Positions 50,095 to 58,914 are shown, counted from the first letter of the stretch. The stretch is DNA of 64,000 bases from RCIO01 sp964629765 (GCA_964629765.1 CAZVTK010000006.1:1-64000); one strand, 5' to 3'. Notes: generated by a model not told the origin, from the sequence alone. A program made the numbers and translations.

Positions 50095-50901
50095 TCAGGG
50101 CGCCTCGAAAACGTTCCTGGGCACCACGCCGCCGAGCACGCGGGTGGCCTGGTTCGCCGCATTGACGACGATCGCCGCGACGCGGTCGAACTCCGAGCGG
50201 GGCAGCGACGTGGAATCGCTCGTCAGCACGATCGATCCCACGGGCATCGGATCGGCGCTCCAGATCGGCGCGGCGATGCTGCTGATGCGCGATACGGTGC
50301 CCCGCTCGGTGACCGCGTACATGCGGTCGCGGGTGGCGAGCAGCTCCTTGCGGATGTCCTCGGGGCTTTCCTGCGCATCGTCGGACTTGCCGGCCGACGA
50401 CAGGACCTTGTCGATGGTGGCATCGTCGTAGAAGGCCAGGATGGCGCGGCCGGACGCCGTGAGGTGCATCGGGATCCGCTGGCCGGGATCGGACGAATTG
50501 GCCCGCCCCTTGTCCCCCTCGTGCTTGTCCAGATAGACGATGTCGGGAAAATCGGCCCAGGCCAGATAGGCCGTGAACTCGGAGATCTTGCTCGCATACC
50601 GAATGATGGGGCGGATGAGCCGGCGCGGCTCGTTCCGCACGATCACGCTGGAGCCCAGCTCCCACAGGCGCAAGGTCGGCCTGTAGCGGCTCGTATCAGT
50701 CGTCTTCTCGACATAGCCCTCGTCGAGAAGGGTCTGGATGATACGCTGTACCGCGCTCTTGTTGAGGGCGATGTCGCGCGACAGCTCGGAAATGCCTCTC
50801 GGCGTATCCGACGTTGCGATCGACTCAAGTACCCTCAGACATTTCCGTAATGTGGTGCTCAAAGACCGCCTCGCAGATTCCGTATCGATTTGCGCGCGCA
50901 A
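50095..50901 (-). CDS. IclR-family transcriptional regulator
   Basis: A 268-residue regulator: winged HTH at residues ~18-78 (TLRKCLRVLESIATSDTPRGISEL, NKSAVQRIIQTLLDEGYVEK) and an IclR effector domain (~85-260) with MHLTASGRAILAF. It lies between the catabolic operon and the amino-acid transporter genes and probably controls both. The start is TTG at 50901, the first possible in frame; TTG at 50862 is an alternative. An imperfect copy of the candidate operator lies 11 bases upstream, consistent with autoregulation. Confidence 0.9.
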   Translation of the reverse strand: MRAQIDTESARRSLSTTLRKCLRVLESIATSDTPRGISELSRDIALNKSAVQRIIQTLLDEGYVEKTTDTSRYRPTLRLWELGSSVIVRNEPRRLIRPIIRYASKISEFTAYLAWADFPDIVYLDKHEGDKGRANSSDPGQRIPMHLTASGRAILAFYDDATIDKVLSSAGKSDDAQESPEDIRKELLATRDRMYAVTERGTVSRISSIAAPIWSADPMPVGSIVLTSDSTSLPRSEFDRVAAIVVNAANQATRVLGGVVPRNVFEAP

Positions 50902-50911
50902 CCTACATGAT

Positions 50912-50930
50912 CGGTTCGCATTTCGATACC
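50912..50930. promoter_or_regulatory. Candidate IclR operator 2 (autoregulatory)
   Basis: CGGTTC-GCATTTC-GATACC, an imperfect match (9 of 12 arm positions) to CGTATC-N7-GATACG, located directly upstream of the iclR start. Confidence 0.35.
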
Positions 50931-51016
50931 GATCATTTTCATGTTCCGCCGGCGCGTGCGACTCTGTCCGTAACGACGTATTTATGAGCAGCGCCCGTCT
51001 TAATACGGCGTCGCGT

Positions 51017-51034
51017 AATATGAATAATCATATT
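51017..51034. promoter_or_regulatory. AT-rich palindrome upstream of the ABC ATPase gene
   Basis: AATATGA-ATAA-TCATATT, a perfect 7-bp-arm palindrome in the AT-rich iclR/ATPase intergenic region (50902-51109). It differs from the other operator candidates and may bind another regulator or simply be promoter DNA. Confidence 0.35.
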
Positions 51035-51109
51035 GATTAACGATAGGCTGTATCATATATTGGCCTCCTGCCTATCCGAGGGGCCGGTCAAGCGGAGGAC
51101 GGATCGTTT

Positions 51110-51910
51110 ATGGTAGCCAGACACTCTGCCGCCGGCGCTCCTGACACGAAGCGCTCGAAGATGCGGGTCTCGCAGTCGGACGTCGCCCTCGAAATGGCGG
51201 GCGTCAACAAATGGTACGGCGACTTTCAGGTCCTGACCAACGTCAACCTGAAGGTGATGCAGGGCGAGCGCGTCGTGATCTGCGGCCCTTCCGGTTCCGG
51301 GAAGTCGACGCTGATACGCTGCGTCAACCGCCTCGAGGAGCATCAGGAGGGCAGCATCGTCGTTGACGGCATCGCGCTGACCGGCGACCTCAAGAAGATC
51401 GACGAGGTGCGCCGCGAGGTCGGAATGGTGTTCCAGAGCTTCAACCTCTTCCCGCACCTGACGATCCTCGAGAATTGCACGCTGGCGCCGATCTGGGTCC
51501 GCAAGATCTCCCGCAGGCAGGCCGAGGAGACGGCCATGCACTTCCTGCACCGCGTCAAGATCCCCGAGCAGGCTCACAAATATCCCGGCCAGCTTTCCGG
51601 CGGCCAGCAGCAGCGCGTCGCCATCGCCCGGTCGCTCTGCATGAATCCGCGCCTGATGCTGTTCGACGAGCCGACCTCGGCGCTCGACCCGGAGATGGTC
51701 AACGAGGTGCTGGAGACGATGGTCTCGCTGGCGGAGGAGGGCATGACCATGCTGTGCGTGACCCACGAGATGGGGTTCGCGCGCAACGTGGCCAACCGCG
51801 TGATCTTCATGGATAAGGGCCAGATCGTCGAGCAGAACTCGCCGGACGAGTTCTTCGGCAATCCCCGGCACGAGCGCACCCGCGATTTCCTGCGGCAGAT
51901 CCTTCATTGA
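51110..51910 (+). CDS. Polar amino-acid ABC transporter ATP-binding protein (GlnQ/AapP type)
   Basis: A 266-residue ATPase of the polar amino-acid uptake group. Walker A GPSGSGKST (around residue 63), Q-loop VFQSFNLFPHLT, signature LSGGQQQRVAIAR, Walker B LMLFDEPTSALDPEMV and the H-loop CVTHEMGFAR are intact. It should serve the binding protein and two permeases encoded from 52880. The longest start (ATG 51110) adds an 18-residue polar leader; ATG at 51161 (MRVSQSDV) is also possible. Confidence 0.92.
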   Translation: MVARHSAAGAPDTKRSKMRVSQSDVALEMAGVNKWYGDFQVLTNVNLKVMQGERVVICGPSGSGKSTLIRCVNRLEEHQEGSIVVDGIALTGDLKKIDEVRREVGMVFQSFNLFPHLTILENCTLAPIWVRKISRRQAEETAMHFLHRVKIPEQAHKYPGQLSGGQQQRVAIARSLCMNPRLMLFDEPTSALDPEMVNEVLETMVSLAEEGMTMLCVTHEMGFARNVANRVIFMDKGQIVEQNSPDEFFGNPRHERTRDFLRQILH

Positions 51911-51958
51911 GATCGGCGAAGGGCCGGCCGCAGCGGGTCGTGGAGATAGGAGGTCGCG

Positions 51959-52681
51959 ATGACGACGAATAGCGAAAGCACGCGCCGCGTGGCGCTGGTC
52001 ACCGCGGCCAGCCGCGGCATGGGCGAGGGCATCGCCCGGGAGCTGGTGCGCCGGGGCTGGCGCGTCTCGCTGTTCGCGCGTTCGGAGCAGGTGCTGGAGC
52101 TCGGCAAGGAGCTCGATGCGCCCGCCTTTCGGGGGTCGACGGCGAATGCCGATGATCTCGCGCGGTTCGTCGATTCGAGCTGGGAGCGGTTCGGGCGGAT
52201 CGACGCGGTGGTCAACAATACCGGTCACCCGCCGAGGGGCGACCTGCTCGCCATACCGGACGAGGACTGGCATGAGGCGATGGATCTCGTTCTCCTGAAC
52301 GTCGCGCGCATGAGCCGCCTCGTGACGCCGCTGATGCTCCGGGGCGGACAGAGCGGCGCGTCGCTCAACATATCGAGCATCGCCGCCATTCAGCCCGATG
52401 CGACGCACCCCGTCTCGGCCGTGCTGCGGGCGGGCCTCGGCAGCTTCGCCAAGCTCTATGCCGACCGCTATGCGGCGCAGGGCCTGCGCATGAACAACAT
52501 CCTTGCCGGCCGGATCGACAGCTATCCCCAGCCGCCGGAGCGAATCCGGGAAATCCCCGCGGGACGGCTCGGGACGGTTTCGGAAGTGGCCGAATTCGCG
52601 GCGTTCCTGTTGTCCGAGGGCGCGTCCTACATCAACGGCCAGAGCATCGCCGTCGATGGCGGTTTGACGCGCCGTATCTAA
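51959..52681 (+). CDS. SDR-fold protein lacking the catalytic Tyr and Lys
   Basis: A 240-residue SDR-fold protein located between the ATPase and binding-protein genes. The cofactor motif is TAASRGMGEG (residues ~15-24) and NNTG replaces NNAG. Ser139/Ser140 are kept (NISSIAA), but the Y-x-x-x-K pair is replaced by Val152 and Leu156 (PVSAVLRAGL). The C-terminal S-Y-I-N-G-Q-S-I-A-V-D-G-G is normal. It may be catalytically different, or a binding protein. Some SDR subgroups share this pattern in my recollection. ATG at 51959, AGGAGG-like GGAGATAGGAGG upstream. Confidence 0.88.
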   Translation: MTTNSESTRRVALVTAASRGMGEGIARELVRRGWRVSLFARSEQVLELGKELDAPAFRGSTANADDLARFVDSSWERFGRIDAVVNNTGHPPRGDLLAIPDEDWHEAMDLVLLNVARMSRLVTPLMLRGGQSGASLNISSIAAIQPDATHPVSAVLRAGLGSFAKLYADRYAAQGLRMNNILAGRIDSYPQPPERIREIPAGRLGTVSEVAEFAAFLLSEGASYINGQSIAVDGGLTRRI

Positions 52682-52756
52682 AATATCCCCTCAAATAGCG
52701 CTCGATGTGGTAACAGGGTATGACGTTGCCACATAACTTATCGTTTGAGGTGATAA

Positions 52757-52784
52757 TTGACACGTCGTATCCTAAAATGATACG
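52757..52784 (+). promoter_or_regulatory. Promoter with candidate IclR operator 3, binding-protein gene
   Basis: TTGACA (52757-52762) is a perfect -35; the 19-bp palindrome CGTATC-CTAAAAT-GATACG (52766-52784) has perfect 6-bp arms and covers the spacer and expected -10 zone, 96 bases upstream of the ATG. Confidence 0.6.
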
Positions 52785-52879
52785 AAAGAGCAGATTGTGT
52801 GGGGGCGAAGGGGAACTCGCTCGAAGCAATCGTTGAGGCCGCCTCCACCCCTGAGGCGACAACGTGAGGAGAAATCTCT

Positions 52880-53917
52880 ATGAAAATCCGCGATATGTTC
52901 CTTCTGGCACTGTCGGCGACAGTGCTGGCGGGCTTCAGCGAAACTGCGCTGGCCCAGCAGACCAACGTCGAGACGATCAAGGCGCGCGGGAAGGTTCTCT
53001 GCGCCATTCCCAACGGCGCCCGCCCCGGTTACGCCGAACTGGATTCGGCCAACAAATGGCGCGGCATGGATATCGACATGTGCCGCGCCGTCGCCGCTGC
53101 GCTTTTCAACGATCCCGAGGCGATCGACTTCAAGCCGCTGAGCTGGCCCCAGCGTTTCCCGGCCTTGCAGACGGGCGAGATCGATTTCATCTCCTATACG
53201 ACCACCTGGATCCTCTCGCGCGACACCGAGCTCGGCCTCCAGTTCTCGCGTCCGTACTATTTCGGCGAAGTGGGCGTTGTGGCGCATGCCGACCTCAACG
53301 TCACCAGCCTGGAAGAGCTCGACGGCGCGGCGATCTGCGTTCCCTCGGGCACCAGCTTCGAGAAGACGCTGGCCAACTGGTTCTCCGCCCACAATCTGAA
53401 ATACACGCCGGTCAGCTTCGAGAACGTCAACGACGTGCAGAAGGCGTATCTGGAGCGGCGCTGCGACGCCTGGATGGCGAACCAGACGCAGATCGCCACC
53501 GCGGTGTATATCGAGAGCGACAAGCCGGAGGACCATGTGGTCCTGAAGGAGACGCTGTCGCTCGATCCGAACGGCTACGTGGTCACTGCCACGAAGATCG
53601 ACCTGCTGGACCTGCTGAACTGGACCATCAACGTCATGATCAACGCCGAGGAAGCGGGCATCACCTCGGCCAATGTCGAGGAACGGCGCGCCTCGGCGAC
53701 CGATCCGGTCCAGGCCAAGCTGCTCGGCACCGCTCCCGGCATCGGCGCCGGGCTGAAGCTGGGCGACGACTGGGCGTACAACGTGATCAAGCATGTCGGC
53801 AATTACGGCGAGATGTGGGATCGCAACCTCGGCGCCAACTCGCCCTTCAAGCGCAAGCGCGGCTACAATGCGCTCGTCAAGGATGGCGGCCTGCACTTCC
53901 CGGTTTCGACGGACTGA
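52880..53917 (+). CDS. General amino-acid ABC transporter binding protein (AapJ/BztA type)
   Basis: A 345-residue periplasmic binding protein. Signal peptide, cleavage near ALA-QQ (residue 25). The family sequence VLCAIPNGARPGYAELD (residues ~39-55), WRGMDIDMCRAVAAALF and GAAICVPSGTSFEKTLANWF match AapJ/BztA proteins, which take L-amino acids broadly; the ligand here may be narrower. Two cysteines (C41, C146 region) could pair. A strong hairpin follows the gene. Confidence 0.93.
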   Translation: MKIRDMFLLALSATVLAGFSETALAQQTNVETIKARGKVLCAIPNGARPGYAELDSANKWRGMDIDMCRAVAAALFNDPEAIDFKPLSWPQRFPALQTGEIDFISYTTTWILSRDTELGLQFSRPYYFGEVGVVAHADLNVTSLEELDGAAICVPSGTSFEKTLANWFSAHNLKYTPVSFENVNDVQKAYLERRCDAWMANQTQIATAVYIESDKPEDHVVLKETLSLDPNGYVVTATKIDLLDLLNWTINVMINAEEAGITSANVEERRASATDPVQAKLLGTAPGIGAGLKLGDDWAYNVIKHVGNYGEMWDRNLGANSPFKRKRGYNALVKDGGLHFPVSTD

Positions 53918-53962
53918 CGGCGCGTTCCGTCTGACGTCTGACCCCTGTTAAATGGGAATACG

Positions 53963-53987
53963 GCCGGCACCGTCAGTCGGTGCCGGC
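53963..53987 (+). terminator. Stem-loop between binding-protein and permease genes
   Basis: GCCGGCACCG (53963-53972) and CGGTGCCGGC (53978-53987) form a perfect 10-bp stem with a five-base loop and no T tail. It more likely stabilises the binding-protein mRNA or partly limits read-through than fully terminates. Confidence 0.6.
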
Positions 53988-53995
53988 ACCCGCAG

Positions 53996-55150
53996 ATGGT
54001 TGTCGCTGGGATGTTGAACAACAAGCAGGTCCGGGATCTCGTCGTCCAGGTCGTCGTCCTGGCCCTGTTCATCGGAACCATCGCGCTGTTCGTGATCATC
54101 GGCGTGAGGAACATCCAGGCCCTGGGCATGTCCTACGGCTGGGGCTTTCTCTCCCGCCAAGCCGGCATCGCCTTGACGTCGACATGGCCGTTCGAGCAGT
54201 CGGTGAGGGCGACCTATCTCGAATTCATCCTGATCGGCACCGCCAACACGATCCGTCTCTCCCTCGTCGTCATCGTCTTCGCCCTGCTGATCGGCATTCC
54301 GATCGGCGCCGCGCGTCTGTCGCGCGGACCCTCCGCCGTTGCCGCGAGCATCTACATCCACACGGTGAGAGGGCCGTCCCTGCTCCTGCACGTGATGTTC
54401 TGGTACGCCGCCACCCGCACCTTCGGCCTGCCGCGGGCGGTCTACGAGCCGGGCGACTGGTTCATCCTGTCGAACCGGGGCGTGTTCCTGCCGGCGCTCT
54501 CGTCCGATGCGGCGCAAACGGCGCTGATCGCGCTCGGCCTGTGCGTGCTCGCCGTCGCCGGCGCGCGGATGGCGCTGCGGGAGCGGCTGTCCGACCACCC
54601 GCACCGCAAGCTGGATTTCGCTCTGGCGTCCTGCGCCGGCACCGTCCTCGCCGTGCTGCTGGCGGTCGCGGTCCTGCACGGGTCCGAAGCCTTCGAGCTG
54701 CCGGTCGCCGCGGGTTTCCGCGTCGTCGGCGGCATGGCGGTCTCGCCGGAGTTCTTCGCGTTCGCGTTGGCCGCGATCGTCTACATCGCCAATTACGTCG
54801 CCGAGATCGTCCGCCAGGGCGTCCAGTCCGTCGACCGCGGACTGACGGAGGCCGCGACCGCGCTGGCCCTGAAGCCGTGGCAGGTGTTCGTGCTCGTCCA
54901 GATGCCGCTCGCGATGCGCAACATGCTGCCGCCCTTCACCAATCTCATAACCTTCATCATCAAGTCCACCGCCGCCGCCACGGCGGTCGGCTATTCGGAA
55001 CTCTTCACGGTCACGTCGCTGTCGATCAACCACACCGGGCATGTTCTCGAGTTGCTGCTGATCATGTGCGCCATCTATCTCCTCATCAATACGGCCGTGA
55101 CCTTCGCGATGAACCTGATCAACGAGAAGATGAAGGTCCCGACCCGATGA
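53996..55150 (+). CDS. Amino-acid ABC transporter permease (AapQ/BztB type)
   Basis: A 384-residue inner-membrane permease. GTANTIRLSLVVIVFALLIGIPIGAARLS starts the transport core and EIVRQGVQSVDRGLTEAATALALKPWQVFVLVQMPLA is the EAA loop that contacts the ATPase. The long N-terminal extension before the core, with its own helix and periplasmic loop, is typical of AapQ. ATG at 53996 lacks a clear Shine-Dalgarno; ATG at 54011 (MLNNKQVRDL) is an alternative. Confidence 0.92.
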   Translation: MVVAGMLNNKQVRDLVVQVVVLALFIGTIALFVIIGVRNIQALGMSYGWGFLSRQAGIALTSTWPFEQSVRATYLEFILIGTANTIRLSLVVIVFALLIGIPIGAARLSRGPSAVAASIYIHTVRGPSLLLHVMFWYAATRTFGLPRAVYEPGDWFILSNRGVFLPALSSDAAQTALIALGLCVLAVAGARMALRERLSDHPHRKLDFALASCAGTVLAVLLAVAVLHGSEAFELPVAAGFRVVGGMAVSPEFFAFALAAIVYIANYVAEIVRQGVQSVDRGLTEAATALALKPWQVFVLVQMPLAMRNMLPPFTNLITFIIKSTAAATAVGYSELFTVTSLSINHTGHVLELLLIMCAIYLLINTAVTFAMNLINEKMKVPTR

Positions 55151-56208
55151 GCAGGCCGCGTCCTCGCCGATCGTTTCTCGCCGCCTGGTTCGGCGGGAGC
55201 ATGCCTGCGTTCTTCGCGTCCGTGCTCTCGATGCTGATGATGCTCTATGTCCTCAAGAGCGTCGTGAGCTGGGGCATCCTGGACGCCAGCTTCACCGCCG
55301 GGGGCTTTTCCGAATGCGCCGAGGTCGTCGGCGCATGCTGGGTGGCGGCCACCCATCGGCTGGACATGATCTTTTTCGGCCTGTACCCGTCCGCGCTGCT
55401 GTGGCGCGCCCAGACCGGGCTCGCCATCCTCGTCGTGGCGATCGTCCTGACCTGCATGCCGTCGCTGTGGCGGGTGAACCGGCTCCTGCCCGTCTGGCTC
55501 GTCTCCGGCATCGCCTTCCTCGTGGTCATGCGCGGCGGGATCTTCGGGCTGGCGCCCGTCCCCACGTCGCAATGGGGCGGCTTCACGCTCAACCTGTTCA
55601 TCTTCTTCTGCGTCATCGTCGCGGGCATGCCGATCGCCGTCGTCCTCGCCCTGATGCGCCAGTCGGAGTTGCGCGGCATACGCTTCGTGGCGGGCGCCTT
55701 CATCGACCTGACGAGAAGCCTGCCTCTCGTCGGCATCCTGTTCTTCGCGGTGCTGATCTTTCCGCTGGTCCTGCCGCGCGGGCTGGAGACGGACACGCTG
55801 ATCCGCGTGATCGTCGCCTTCGCCTTCTTCTTCGGCTGCTACGAGGCCGAGGTCCTGCGCGGCGGCTTCCAGTCGATCGCCCGCGGCCAGACCGAGGCCA
55901 GCGATTCCCTCGGCCTGACCTACTGGCAGCGCACGCGCCTGATCATGATGCCGCAGGTTCTGGAGAAGTCGTTCCCGACCACGCTCAACCAGTTCGTGAT
56001 CACCTTCAAGGAGACGTCCCTCGTCTTCATCGTCGGCCTGTTCGACGTCCTCAGGGCATCGGAGGTGCTGATCGGCATGCCGGGCTGGGGAAGCTATTAC
56101 CTGGAGGTCTACACGGTCACCGCCCTGCTGTTCTTCGCGGTGACCTTCACCCTGTCGCATTATGGCCGCTTCCTGGAAAACAGGATCGCGCAGGGGCGAA
56201 ACCGTTGA
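55147..56208 (+). CDS. Amino-acid ABC transporter permease (AapM/BztC type)
   Basis: A 353-residue permease, partner of the previous one. About eight membrane helices; the EAA loop is EVLRGGFQSIARGQTEASDSLGLTYWQRTRLIMMPQ (read in part). FLNLFIFF-like and DLTRSLPLVGILFF segments are typical of AapM. Overlaps the upstream permease by four bases (ATGA), so the pair is translationally coupled. Confidence 0.92.
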   Translation: MSRPRPRRSFLAAWFGGSMPAFFASVLSMLMMLYVLKSVVSWGILDASFTAGGFSECAEVVGACWVAATHRLDMIFFGLYPSALLWRAQTGLAILVVAIVLTCMPSLWRVNRLLPVWLVSGIAFLVVMRGGIFGLAPVPTSQWGGFTLNLFIFFCVIVAGMPIAVVLALMRQSELRGIRFVAGAFIDLTRSLPLVGILFFAVLIFPLVLPRGLETDTLIRVIVAFAFFFGCYEAEVLRGGFQSIARGQTEASDSLGLTYWQRTRLIMMPQVLEKSFPTTLNQFVITFKETSLVFIVGLFDVLRASEVLIGMPGWGSYYLEVYTVTALLFFAVTFTLSHYGRFLENRIAQGRNR

Positions 56209-56270
56209 TCCGCAACGGCTCGGAATCGTTCGGGCCGTTTCCTCCGTGTCTCGAAATCGGGCTCTCGGAA

Positions 56271-57032
56271 ATGCCGTCTGGTCGCCGCAAGCTGGGATTG
56301 ATCGCCGTCGACGTCGACGAGGTCATCGAGGATGACTTCCGGCATATGTCGGCGGGCATCGATGAAGTCGGAATGGTCACGAGCCGGTTCAGGCTGGGGC
56401 CGCTCGACGCCCTCGGCAACACCGCGCCGCTCGAACAGGCGATCGCCGGGGCGGCAGGGCTGCTCGCGCCGCGGTCGGATCTCGATGCGGTGGTGTTCGG
56501 CTGCGCCTCCGCGTCGCTGGCGCTGGGACAGGACAAGGTCGAGCGGATCGTGAGGGACGCGCGGCAGCGCGGGGTGAGCGTGATCACCCCGCTCGGGGCG
56601 TCGATCGCGGCGATGGAAGCGCTGAACGTCGGGTCGGTGCTGCTCGTGACGCCCTATCCGGAGGCGATCGACGCAGGGATCAGGGCCGCGATCGGGAAGG
56701 CGGGCGTGGCGGTCAAGGCGTCGGTCCGGGTGCCGACAAGCGCGTACAGGCAGTTTTCCGACGTGCCCGGCTCCGTGGTCGCCGATCTTGTCCTTGCCGC
56801 CTTGCGGGATGTGGAGGCGGATTGCGCCCTGGTCTCCTGCACCGCGCTGCGCGTCTCGCCCCTCATTCAGGCGATGGAACGCGAAAGCGGCAAGCCCGTG
56901 CTCGCCAGCAACCAGTGCGCCCTGTGGAGCGCCTTGCGCCTGCTGGGTTGCAGCCGGATGGCCGCCGGCTACGGTCGGCTGATGGAGACCCTCCCGCCGG
57001 CGGCGACCGGCTCGGGCGCGTCGCCGAGCTGA
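56271..57032 (+). CDS. Asp/Glu/hydantoin racemase-superfamily enzyme (maleate isomerase/AMDase-like)
   Basis: A 253-residue enzyme of the Asp/Glu racemase superfamily. Both catalytic cysteines are present: Cys78 in VFGCASAS and Cys190 in LVSCTALR. The spacing and the VTSRFRLGP segment are closest to the maleate isomerase / arylmalonate decarboxylase group, but a hydantoin racemase would also fit the hyuAB genes. ATG at 56271 gives the expected short leader; TTG at 56205 would overlap the permease stop and add 22 residues. Confidence 0.87.
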   Translation: MPSGRRKLGLIAVDVDEVIEDDFRHMSAGIDEVGMVTSRFRLGPLDALGNTAPLEQAIAGAAGLLAPRSDLDAVVFGCASASLALGQDKVERIVRDARQRGVSVITPLGASIAAMEALNVGSVLLVTPYPEAIDAGIRAAIGKAGVAVKASVRVPTSAYRQFSDVPGSVVADLVLAALRDVEADCALVSCTALRVSPLIQAMERESGKPVLASNQCALWSALRLLGCSRMAAGYGRLMETLPPAATGSGASPS

Positions 57033-57186
57033 CAGGGCCCGAAAAGAGGGATCCTGGGCTGCGTTGTGACGCCGCCCGATCCGCCTTGACCTTCGGCCGC
57101 GCTTCGGGACTATCGTTCTCGGCGACGCGGAATGTTGCGGCCGCCGGCCGCGACCCTGACCGGCGGCGAGGCGAGGTGCTTGCGCA

Positions 57187-57870
57187 ATGACCAGACGAAT
57201 CCTCCACGTCGTCAGCAATGTCGCGCACTATGCCGATCCCGACGACCCCACGGGCCTTTGGTTGTCGGAGCTCACTCACGCCTGGGATGTCTTTGCCGGG
57301 CACGGATACGACCAGCGCATCGTCAGCCCGAAGGGCGGGCCGTCGCCGCTCGAGCCCCGCGCCCTGAAGTGGCCGCTGCTCGACGCGTCGGCGAGGGCCT
57401 GGCTGGCCGACGGGGAGCGCATGTCGTTGCTCGCCACGACCGCGCAGCCCGACGAGATCGATCCCGCGGATTACGCCGCGATCTATTTCACCGGCGGCCA
57501 CGCCGTGATGTGGGACTTTCCCGGCAGCGAAGGATTGCAGCGGATCACCCGGGCCATCTGGGAGCGCGGCGGCGTCGTCTCGTCGGTCTGCCACGGCTAT
57601 TGCGGCCTGCTCGACACGACGCTGTCCGACGGCAGGCTGCTCGTCGCCGGCCGGCGGGTCACCGGGTTTTCGTGGACCGAGGAAGTGCTGGCCGGGGTTG
57701 CCAAGAAGATGCCGTACAATGCCGAGGAAGAGATGAGGCGGCGCGGTGCGCGCTACGAAAAGGCTTTCCTGCCGTTCGTCCCTCACGTCGCCGTCGACGG
57801 GAAGCTGGTGACCGGGCAGAACCCGTTCTCGGCCAAGGTGACGGCAAAGACGGTGGCGGCGCTGCTCTGA
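57187..57870 (+). CDS. DJ-1/PfpI-family protein (Hsp31-like)
   Basis: A 227-residue protein of the class I glutamine amidotransferase-like fold. The nucleophile elbow is SVCHGYCGLL, where the cysteine is followed by histidine; YFTGGHAVMWDFPGSEGL and GFSWTEEVLAG are typical of the Hsp31/glyoxalase III branch. Roles in the family include glutathione-independent glyoxalase and deglycase-like activity. Its place at the end of the amino-acid transport genes suggests handling of a reactive carbonyl. A weak stem (57880-57896) follows. Confidence 0.88.
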   Translation: MTRRILHVVSNVAHYADPDDPTGLWLSELTHAWDVFAGHGYDQRIVSPKGGPSPLEPRALKWPLLDASARAWLADGERMSLLATTAQPDEIDPADYAAIYFTGGHAVMWDFPGSEGLQRITRAIWERGGVVSSVCHGYCGLLDTTLSDGRLLVAGRRVTGFSWTEEVLAGVAKKMPYNAEEEMRRRGARYEKAFLPFVPHVAVDGKLVTGQNPFSAKVTAKTVAALL

Positions 57871-57901
57871 CGCTGAAGCCCCGCCTTGCCGGCGGGATAA
57901 A

Positions 57902-57921
57902 TGCCAACAAGAATGTTGACA
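57902..57921. promoter_or_regulatory. Palindromic operator upstream of the SDR gene
   Basis: TGCCAACA-AGAA-TGTTGACA. Its right arm contains TTGACA, a perfect -35 (57916-57921), so a bound repressor would block the promoter. The same two arms occur at 62878-62897 in front of the ABC binding-protein gene. Confidence 0.65.
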
Positions 57922-58096
57922 AAAGATCGGGCCTTTGGCTGTATGGTTTTGGCGCGAGGCGCCCAGGCCACCGGCAGTTCCATCATGACCTTACCTTTAT
58001 TCACCCATGCGCTTCGCGGCTGCGTGGCCGGACGACGGCGGGCTCAAGCTCGTCCGGATCGGCGCGAGCTGGTCATCTCATCGCAGGAGCGCGCCG

Positions 58097-58891
58097 ATGA
58101 ATCGACTTGAGCGCAAGATCGCATTGGTGACGGGTGCTGCGAACGGTATCGGCGCCGCGACGGCGCGACTCATGGCGCGGGAGGGGGCATGCGTCGCCAT
58201 CGCCGACATTCACGACGAGGCCGGCGAAACAGTCGCGCGCGAGATAAACCGCGATGGAGGCAACGCCTTCTTCGTTCATCTGGATGTGAGCCGGGAAGAA
58301 GAATGGACGGCCGCCATCGCGGCGACCGTCGACCGCTTCGGCGGCCTCGACGTGCTCGTCAACAATGCCGGCATCTATCTGGCCAAAGGCTGCGAGGAAG
58401 CATCACTCGCGGATTGGCAGGCTATCTGCTCGGTCAATCTCACAGGTGTCGTGATGGGCACCAAGCTCGCGCTCGCCGCGTTGCGGGAGAGGGCGCGGAC
58501 CAGCCCGCATGGCAGCGCGATCATCAACATGTCCTCGACCGTGGGCCTCAAGGGCTCGTCCGTCGACCCCCTCTACTCCTTGACCAAAGGGGGCATCACG
58601 ACCTTCACCAAATCCACGGCGATCGAATTCGGACACAAGGGATACCGCATCCGGGTCAATTCCGTGCATCCTGGCGCAGTGGAAACGGAGATGGCCGCGC
58701 AGCACCGCAAGGCCGGCACCAGCGATCCCGCGGCCGTCGAGGCATCCCGGCAGGCTATTGCCGCCTCGCTTCCGATCAAGCGCATCGCAATGCCGGCGGA
58801 CATTGCAGCAGCAGTCGTATTTCTGGCATCGGACGAATCGGCCTTCATGACCGGGTCGAGCCTGGTCATCGACGGCGGTGCGACCGCATAG
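58097..58891 (+). CDS. Short-chain dehydrogenase/reductase
   Basis: A 264-residue classical SDR with a complete catalytic set: TGAANGIGAA (residues ~12-21), NNAG, NMSSTVG and PLYSLTK (Y-x-x-x-K). Asp in IADIHDEAG indicates NAD preference. Its closest-looking relatives are cyclopentanol/hydroxysteroid-type dehydrogenases, so an alcohol is a likely substrate. ATG at 58097 with CAGGAGCGC upstream. The shared operator ties it to the ABC transporter that converges from the right, which may import its substrate. Confidence 0.92.
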   Translation: MNRLERKIALVTGAANGIGAATARLMAREGACVAIADIHDEAGETVAREINRDGGNAFFVHLDVSREEEWTAAIAATVDRFGGLDVLVNNAGIYLAKGCEEASLADWQAICSVNLTGVVMGTKLALAALRERARTSPHGSAIINMSSTVGLKGSSVDPLYSLTKGGITTFTKSTAIEFGHKGYRIRVNSVHPGAVETEMAAQHRKAGTSDPAAVEASRQAIAASLPIKRIAMPADIAAAVVFLASDESAFMTGSSLVIDGGATA

Positions 58892-58914
58892 ACCTCCGTG
58901 CTTCGCCGGATGGC

